From contig JAWDGP010002524.1 of NCBI GenBank assembly GCA_033675545.1, forward strand, positions 62,001 to 126,000: a DNA stretch of 64,000 nucleotides, in the 5' to 3' direction. The notes under the pieces were generated by a model. That model made no database searches. It saw only the letters and a program-made list of their open reading frames with translations, and was not told the DNA's origin. The position numbers and the translations under genes were made by a program. The stretch is from Elysia crispata. Lineage: Eukaryota > Mollusca > Gastropoda > Plakobranchidae. This document shows positions 59,101-64,000 of the stretch, piece after piece; position 1 is the first letter of the stretch, and every line of letters starts with the position of its first letter.

Positions 59101-59321
59101 TGTTTAGTTTCTTTTCTGTATGAGTTGATTATTACAGGTATAGCCCGTCTTTTCTTTCGGCCAGCTCGTGTGCCTCTCCTTATTTTCTTACTTAAACTAA
59201 TATTGTTTTCCCTCAGGCACCTCACAGTATGTACAGATGTTTGGGTATTGCAACCACGTAGTTGACGCAGTTCGTTCACTGTATAAATAAAACGTTCTTC
59301 ATCGTTTACTTTCTGAACCAT
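56172..59321 (-). CDS. LINE endonuclease/reverse transcriptase (ORF2-type)
   Basis: Enables target-primed reverse transcription of the element. An open frame of 1,057 codons begins at 59345 with GTG; the first ATG is codon 9 (59,321), used here. In that numbering the N-terminal basic stretch RRGTRAGRKKRR is at 56-67. The AP-type endonuclease spans about 107-325 with LLNARS (N112), TESW (E139), GDFN (D252, N254) and SDH (315-317). The reverse transcriptase spans about 615-870 with YRPVSN, LLDLSAAFDSIDHDI (686-692), GVPQGSVLGPLLF, YADDTQLY (776-779) and NSDKT. The C-terminal tail includes HWLPVKQRIDFK. The motif set fits the L2/CR1 group of the Jockey superfamily. No inactivating change is visible. 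Confidence 0.95.
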   Translation of the reverse strand: MVQKVNDEERFIYTVNELRQLRGCNTQTSVHTVRCLRENNISLSKKIRRGTRAGRKKRRAIPVIINSYRKETKHRTNKTIADNLIVLTGQGKRNNNTFKVGLLNARSVCNKAILICDYILDHDFDIFCITESWLTSEEDPTLAHLIPEGYDNHLHVRANRTGGGIIIIFKEHLKLQKVKTIKFKSFEHLEVTANYSNNLLRFICLYRPPPSSKNKLNVGMFMKEFSEYILERCLLSGKMILMGDFNFHIDDASDKKAEEFSKLIESVNLTQFVNNSTHMNGHILDLIITHKKEQIVSSLKVDDCDISDHSCIHFDLNLQKPKAEKKKVTYRKTRKINSDTLRKLIVDSNVTEKVSSKETVHEKVEIFNETVEAVLDLLAPVKTKNVPIRPNSHWYTDELRTLKQERRCAERKWRKSRLEIHRQIYVYAKNKVNDMLVKSKKKYFKERIFECKGNSNELYKLVKSLYKPTSSYKPVLPSHDDTEQLCNNFSSFFGGKIDNIRNQLDSESTLTPNNEPPSNHSSTLQEFRPALVEEVDKLIIAMPNKSCVLDKIPAWLFKEAHKELAPSLADIINSSLANHYFPSSLKQAYVTPLIKKASLDKEEMKNYRPVSNIPIISKLIEKIVSSRILQHLAFNNFHTNFQSAYKKHHSTESALLRVANDILRYIDNKKSVLLILLDLSAAFDSIDHDILLARAHSRFGIDGKALYWLNAYLKNRTQTVSIDNNKATPSPLKYGVPQGSVLGPLLFTMYTAPVADIAERHGVNYHLYADDTQLYVPLDNTLETASYQKESIEKCVVEIADWMNSNKLKLNSDKTDVIVFGTNKALIDLNFNSVQIKSSSVPVSSSVKNLGCYLDANFTMSCQINSICQQSYYHLKNIGMIRSYTNKDTAQLLVSSLVMSRIDYCNSLLTGVSLNSIIKLQRVQNQAARIVSCAKKHQHITPVLKDLHWLPVKQRIDFKVLTFVHKFFQNISPFYIQEILECHRPNRVLRSSGNNKLAVPRSHSTLGDRAFSIYSSIKWNALPAYLKLSFTHDNFKRHLKTFLFKQAFV

Positions 59322-59369
59322 ATTAACTTCAGAGCCTTGACACACCCAGTCTGATCTAAAACTATGTAA

Positions 59370-59588
59370 CTATGATAAAAATGGCTGCGCAATGATAGTA
59401 GATATGTTAAAAAGCGTCTTATAAATATCAATATACTTATTTCCTTGGAAACAAATCATTTCGATTTTAGTATCACTGGGTTCATTGTCACTCGTAGAAT
59501 AAGTAGAACTAAAATTTGAATCAAAGAAAGAAATATAATCACAGAAAAATGTCAATAATTGAAACATTTTCACAGAGAGCCGATACAC
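59370..59588 (-). CDS. Short upstream ORF in the LINE 5' region
   Basis: Seventy-two codons in the same frame as the main LINE ORF, ended by TAG at 59,370, eight codons before the GTG of the main frame. It starts at a GTG in the predicted frame and has no ORF1 hallmark such as a CCHC knuckle or coiled coil. It may be only 5' UTR, or a remnant of a longer N-terminal part of the ORF cut off by the stop. Confidence 0.3.
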   Translation of the reverse strand: MYRLSVKMFQLLTFFCDYISFFDSNFSSTYSTSDNEPSDTKIEMICFQGNKYIDIYKTLFNISTIIAQPFLS

Positions 59589-59939
59589 TGCTGCCTTTCA
59601 GCGCTGAGCACAGTACTCACGAAATTTTTTCTTGTTACTAATGTTAGATGGAATACTTTTTGCAGGAGACAGATTTTTTGTACATGTCCCTGTCTAGAGG
59701 GAGCTTTATATTGCTCCGCTAAATACAAGCAATCTTGATCAATTTCGTCTTCATTGTTACATTAATGCTTTTTTGTACCGCATTAACTTACAAATATAAC
59801 ATAAATTTAATCATACAAAAATATCACAGAAATTCATATCACAGATCTGGTTCTTGGCAGATCAGAATAAATAAAAGTTTAAATTATAAAACTTATTTTA
59901 CAGCTATTACATATCACAGATACATGTATTGTCCTTTGC

Positions 59940-60230
59940 TCAGAGAGAAGGTGTGATTTGTAGAAGGTGTGCTATTAAAATGTGGTGTAATTTTTTAAGT
60001 TCGTTTGTAAACCTGTGTGCCCAATGCTTTTCTAAATGTGCTATCAACTGGTGGCTGTTTTCTGTTCCTGCTCTCTGAGGAGGCCCAGTCCAAACTTGTT
60101 TTCTAATGTGTGGAGTGCAGTAATGGTTTGCTAAATGTTTTTTTGGAACGACTTTGTTGTGAAACATTCTTCTGTAAGTTGCCATGTAATTGTTTTGTTG
60201 TTGTTTGAGTGTCTGGTAAAGAGCTGTCAT
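59940..60230 (-). pseudogene. Fragment of a transposon-type protein (C-terminal block)
   Basis: A 96-codon frame begins with ATG and contains VVPKKHLANHYCTPHI, RAGTENSHQLIAHLE, and KLHHILIAHLLQITPSL. From memory this resembles the PKxHxLxxH, GEQGxExxH and HLLxxxP pattern found near the C-terminus of repetitive, transposase-like proteins in cnidarians and molluscs. The rest of such a protein is not visible on either side, so it is probably a truncated relic. The family assignment is tentative. Confidence 0.4.
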
Positions 60231-61288
60231 CTATAGATGCTGTGTGGGATATAAACTTGTGAATTGTCTTGAATGCTCTATTGAGATCGTTAAATGTTAT
60301 CTGTATTTTGTGTGCTTTGTCTAGCTATGAGGAATGGATTGTTTGTAAGAGTTTGTGTTTGTTTGATGATTGTTTCTGTAAGATCTGTGTAAACGTTCTT
60401 TTTCTATTTAGGTGTTATAGCACAAATTATGCGCAAATTGTTTACACGAGGTGTGTGAGATTCAATAGAATGTTCCAATTTTTGATTGACTCAACTCAGG
60501 ATAACTATCTAGGACTGAATGGAAAAAAATACAATGATGAAAACGGGCATGGACACACTTTGAACCCATCTAACACAACAAAACTTTTATCATTTTAATC
60601 TATGGTTTTTGTTCTTTCAGATAAATATTGAAAAGTGATAATGTAGCATTTACTTTTTAATTAATTAGCAATTAAATCTAAAAGGAGCGAATTGCAGGTA
60701 AAATTATAGCTAAAAACATGAACTATGAAACGGCAATAATCACACTCACAAATATGATGATAGAAATATAAAAGTAACACCGGGTTTCAAATTAGATTTA
60801 AAAGAAACTGTTGAAAGTTGAACGATGTCTGTACTATAGTAGTTCTGAAGATATTGCGAGTTAAAGAAGAGGAATTTTCTTTTTTATTACATAAAATTCA
60901 GCAGCTCAGTGCACGGGCTCGTGCGATTATCTCCGGTCATGGGCGGGCCTGACCCTGACAGTGATTGATAACGTTACCTGGGCTCAGCCCGCTATAACAA
61001 AGCTTGAGTCGTCTGAGTTCAAACTAGCTTTCGGGCCTATCCCCCCATTGTTCAGAACTAAAATGCAGCTTTTATGGCGAAATTCTACGCTGTGATTTAG
61101 AAAGGAAAAGTAAATTGGTACAAATCTATTTATTTATTTACATTTTCTGAAGTTTCAGCCCCACACCTTTAACTCAAACAATGATTTTAAATCCTTTATG
61201 TAATGCACTTTATTGTTTGGAAAACGAAGTGTAAGTTCACCATTTTTGTCGCGTTTGTTATAAAAACAGCTTGAAAAGTTGAATTTTT
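60231..61288. other. Intergenic, with a local GC-richer patch
   Basis: Mostly AT-rich. Bases about 60,900-61,060 are noticeably richer in GC and CpG than their surroundings. They could be a promoter or a non-coding first exon for the plus-strand candidate gene at 63.5 kb, but no splice donor could be tied to it. Confidence 0.3.
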
Positions 61289-61607
61289 TGGTAAAATTGC
61301 AGATATCGGCCCACCTCACGTCTGGCTTCACAAATGAATGTTTCCCTACGAAATCGAAACTTGCAAATTAATGGGATTTTAGATCTACACAAAAATGCTT
61401 ATATCTTGAAAAGTATTTATTTGTGACGAATAAAAACCTTCATATTCCTGTTCAGCATATCAAATTCATGAAGGAATTTAAAGCTTAGGGTGAGTTGGGC
61501 AGGTATCTGCAATAATATCTTAAAGTCATAGTATGGGGGATAAATCAACCTCTCTCTTACAGTTTTAAAGCTTAGGGCGAGTTGGGCTGATATCTGCAAT
61601 AATACCA
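61289..61607. mobile_element. MITE-like element, copy 2 with duplicated right end
   Basis: Starts TGGTAAAATTGCAGATATCG and ends CTGATATCTGCAATAATACCA, the same inverted ends as the copy at 38.5 kb. Here the right-hand end appears twice (about 61,478-61,519 and 61,564-61,607), each beginning with TAAAGCTTAGGG. An end duplication or a nested second element would explain this. Non-coding. Confidence 0.65.
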
Positions 61608-63548
61608 GTTTTTTTAATTTTTTACCTACGTCTGCAATCCCTTTGAGAAGGAGCCTAGATAAAATCTTTTCATTTCTTTAGACTTGAAAAGTAGGAATTA
61701 TATTAATAAATTTACCTATAAATCTCGGTATCTGATGACAAAATGAATTTCTTTCCTATATATTACCTCAAATTTCCCCTTTAAAACAACAGTTTGCTTG
61801 AACAAAAATAGAGGCTGATCGCTCCAGCAACAGTGGTTGATTCAGAATTTCTTAAGGTTTTTGTGTTTTTCTTGCATCATGGGCTGTGGGTTGACTAAAT
61901 TAGGAATGAGTCTGCTGGACAAATTTCTTTTCTTCTTATGTTATAAGTCACTCTTGAGGTCATAAAGACAAAGTTATTCCCATTGCTGTAAAATGGAAGG
62001 TTTTAGAAATGACCACTGGTCGTCATCTTTCCAATTTTTTATCATAAATTTATAATTTGAACCATTTTCTTAGTAATTCTCGTTAATAATTCAGTATTTG
62101 TAGAAATTTACTTTTGAAGAAAATTGACATGTATGCTCAAATTAAAATTTAATGTACAAGCAGGATTAAATTAATGTGTTTACTTCAAAATAAACATGAA
62201 ATATTAAGTGATTTACTTTCCCTTTGCAATGCAAAGAAATAATATTAGAGTAAAACTAATATTGCATAAATTTGTGGTAAAACCGTAAAGGCAAGGTTAT
62301 AATCATAACTAGGTTTGCTGTGTTACCACAGCTATTGGTTCAAATTTGTTGCGATTCAAGTGGGTCAGGAAAACGCAATAAATTTATGGGACAATTTTTA
62401 GTTACAGTAGATATTTCTTGTAAATTAGTACATTTTGGGTTCCTGTGACAAATGTGAGGTGATCCAAATCTATAATGCCAAACTTTCAGCCAGTGTGATA
62501 TAGAATCAACTGAGATACTGACATTAAACCTGACAGGATGTTTTTAAAAATAATTTTTTTTTTACTTTTAATGTTTAGAGCCAACCTTAGAGAAAACCTC
62601 AGATTCATTAAACAGCAAGTTAACACTGAACAAAGAATATAGTCTACTTTGATCAATAGTTAACACATTTTTTTTACTTTTTGAGCTCTTCATAACTGAT
62701 CCCATTACAGTAATTATTAATACAAAACTGATTACTCCAATCTGTTTACTTATAGGCATGAGATGCATGTCCCTTACATTTTTCTTTATGCTGTTAAACA
62801 GGGCACTGCTATATAAAAATACTCAGAGAATTAAAAATTTAATCCCAACCAAGATTTTTATAAAAGGATACAACATAAGCAGTATTTGAAGTTCTTCCCA
62901 ATCTTCTTTTTATTTCTGTCTGCAAGTACTGGTATGACCTCAGTATTAAAACAACTCATTATTAATTTTAGAGATACAAAGTAAGACAGGTTTAGAAAAG
63001 TAGCCCTTCATGTAATATAGATCAACATCAATGTTGAATGAGACTTGTCATTGCCAGTGATAAGTTTTGCAAATTTCACAAATAGGATATATCCCTATTC
63101 TATTTGAATGCTTCAGTTAACCATCACATAAATATTATGGTTTATTTTCATTTTTATTATTTATCTAGTTAACTTAAAAACATGTTTAGCTTGAAAAGCA
63201 GCCAGTTTGAATTTGGTGTATGTCAGGATTTTGACATTGATGAATGAGTATTTGGCATCACATCAGAGTAACACACTGGGATAATTAAAGCATCAGCATA
63301 TTTTAATTATGTCTAAAGATGTTTCATTTGATTATTTTTTTAAGGATCATTGTATAACCAGTTTTAGTCTTGCATATTGTATTAAGTTTTAGCTTGATAT
63401 CCGTTATAAATACGTGTCTTGTACCTTTATTTCATTATTTGTTTCACATTTAAAAATAAATGGCCTAACATATACACAGTATGGTATCAGATAATATCTA
63501 TGTACAGTTTTATATTTGAGTTTAACAATTATTCATTTTTTATACAGG
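61608..63548. other. Intergenic or 5' intron, nothing recognised
   Basis: AT-rich sequence of nearly 2 kb with no protein-like frame, RNA gene or repeat ends. It may be intronic to the candidate plus-strand gene. Confidence 0.35.
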
Positions 63549-63630
63549 AGATAAGCATAATATGGCTACAAATGTGGAGAATCAGCCTGGGACTTCTCAA
63601 TATTCTTCCACCAAAAAGGGGAGAAAAATT
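63548..63630 (+). CDS. Candidate first coding exon, unknown gene
   Basis: Acceptor TTTTTATACAG, then an ATG at 63,562 encoding MATNVENQPGTSQYSSTKKG and RKI before a good donor ATT|GTAAGT. Composition and splice sites look genuine. I do not recognise the protein. It ends in phase 0, which does not fit the next candidate exon. Confidence 0.4.
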
Positions 63631-63761
63631 GTAAGTTAAAGGATTCTTTATTAAAATGATTGTCTTTAGGACAATTATGCTGACACATAATTTGATAATC
63701 GTTAATTTGTATTTTCCCCCCTATTTTCTTGTTTTCATTATGATATATGACTTTAAAATAG

Positions 63762-63926
63762 TTTCACCCAGTTCTAGTGAATCAGATGTTACGTTCAAAG
63801 AAGGCAATGAAATATTTAAAATGAAGCTGTCTTCAATACTGCATATTATTGAAGCTTATACTCAGAGTGATTTTGTCCCAGAGCAGCAATGTTTGTACAA
63901 AATAAGAGTGGCAGTTGCTTGTGGAT
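63762..63926 (+). CDS. Candidate internal exon, unknown gene
   Basis: After acceptor TTTAAAATAG an open, protein-like frame encodes SPSSSESDVTFKEGNEIFKM, then helix-like LSSILHIIEAYTQSDF and CLYKIRVAVACG, ending at GGAT|GTATGT. The frame needs phase 1 (or phase 2 from a downstream AG), so it does not join the 63,548 exon in frame. The rest of the gene lies beyond the right edge. Function unknown. Confidence 0.4.
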
Positions 63927-64000
63927 GTATGTGAATTATTTTTAAGTAAATTTCAGCCATTAAGAAAAGAAAGGTTTAGTTTGAAGAAACTGAATCTTTC

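Larger units (their letters stand above)
56031..59640 (-). mobile_element. Near-complete L2/CR1-type LINE
   Basis: A non-LTR retrotransposon on the minus strand. Its 3' end is a (TTA)n tail (plus-strand TAA run at 56,031-56,051), preceded by a GCGC-containing 3' UTR stem typical of CR1/L2-like elements. It carries one long open ORF. The 5' end is not sharply defined; I place it near 59.6 kb because LINE-like sequence fades there. No target-site duplication could be identified. An uninterrupted 1,050-codon ORF suggests recent insertion. Confidence 0.85.

Noticed and set aside
58993-59265. Plus-strand ORF of 90 codons
   Set aside because: Antisense shadow of the LINE ORF.

Overview
The window is AT-rich, intron-rich animal DNA. 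The host proteins, the long introns, the TCTAGATC-rich intergenic stretches and the non-LTR content all fit a mollusc, most likely a gastropod. This placement is an inference, as no marker gene is present. Two host genes on the minus strand fill most of the window. SPG11 (spatacsin) occupies about 1.2-36.4 kb. I could trace 42 in-phase coding exons, 2,345 codons, from a supported ATG to the left edge; roughly the last 100 residues lie outside. CDK7, the TFIIH/CAK cyclin-dependent kinase, occupies about 44.9-53.5 kb with a non-coding first exon and at least ten coding exons. A third, unrecognised plus-strand gene may begin at the right edge (63.5 kb onward).

Layout. 1-1,226: SPG11 intron or 3' sequence with no visible exon. 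1,227-36,356: SPG11 coding exons. 36.4-39.3 kb: SPG11 5' UTR and promoter zone with a small TIR-bearing element. 39.3-44.8 kb: intergenic, full of microsatellites, a 115-bp duplicated unit split by an insertion, a perfect tandem pair of tRNA-like SINE units and a decayed coding remnant. 44.9-52.75 kb: CDK7 coding exons, with two decayed LINE tails in its introns and a partly duplicated 3' exon. 52.84-53.96 kb: an almost perfect inverted repeat of about 305 bp that brackets CDK7 exon 1. 54.9-55.6 kb: a 372-bp-period duplication. 56.03-59.6 kb: a LINE with one uninterrupted endonuclease/reverse transcriptase ORF. 59.9-60.2 kb: a fragment of a transposon-type protein. 61.3-61.6 kb: a second copy of the TIR element. 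63.55-63.93 kb: two candidate exons.

The two main genes act in different pathways. Spatacsin works with spastizin and AP-5 in lysosome reformation, and CDK7 drives transcription initiation and cell-cycle kinase activation. Their adjacency implies no shared function. The most interesting local structures are at CDK7: the inverted repeat containing its first acceptor site, and a duplicated C-terminal exon piece whose inclusion would be exactly frame-preserving. I found no CRISPR array, no rRNA gene, no convincing intact tRNA gene and no wholly new system.
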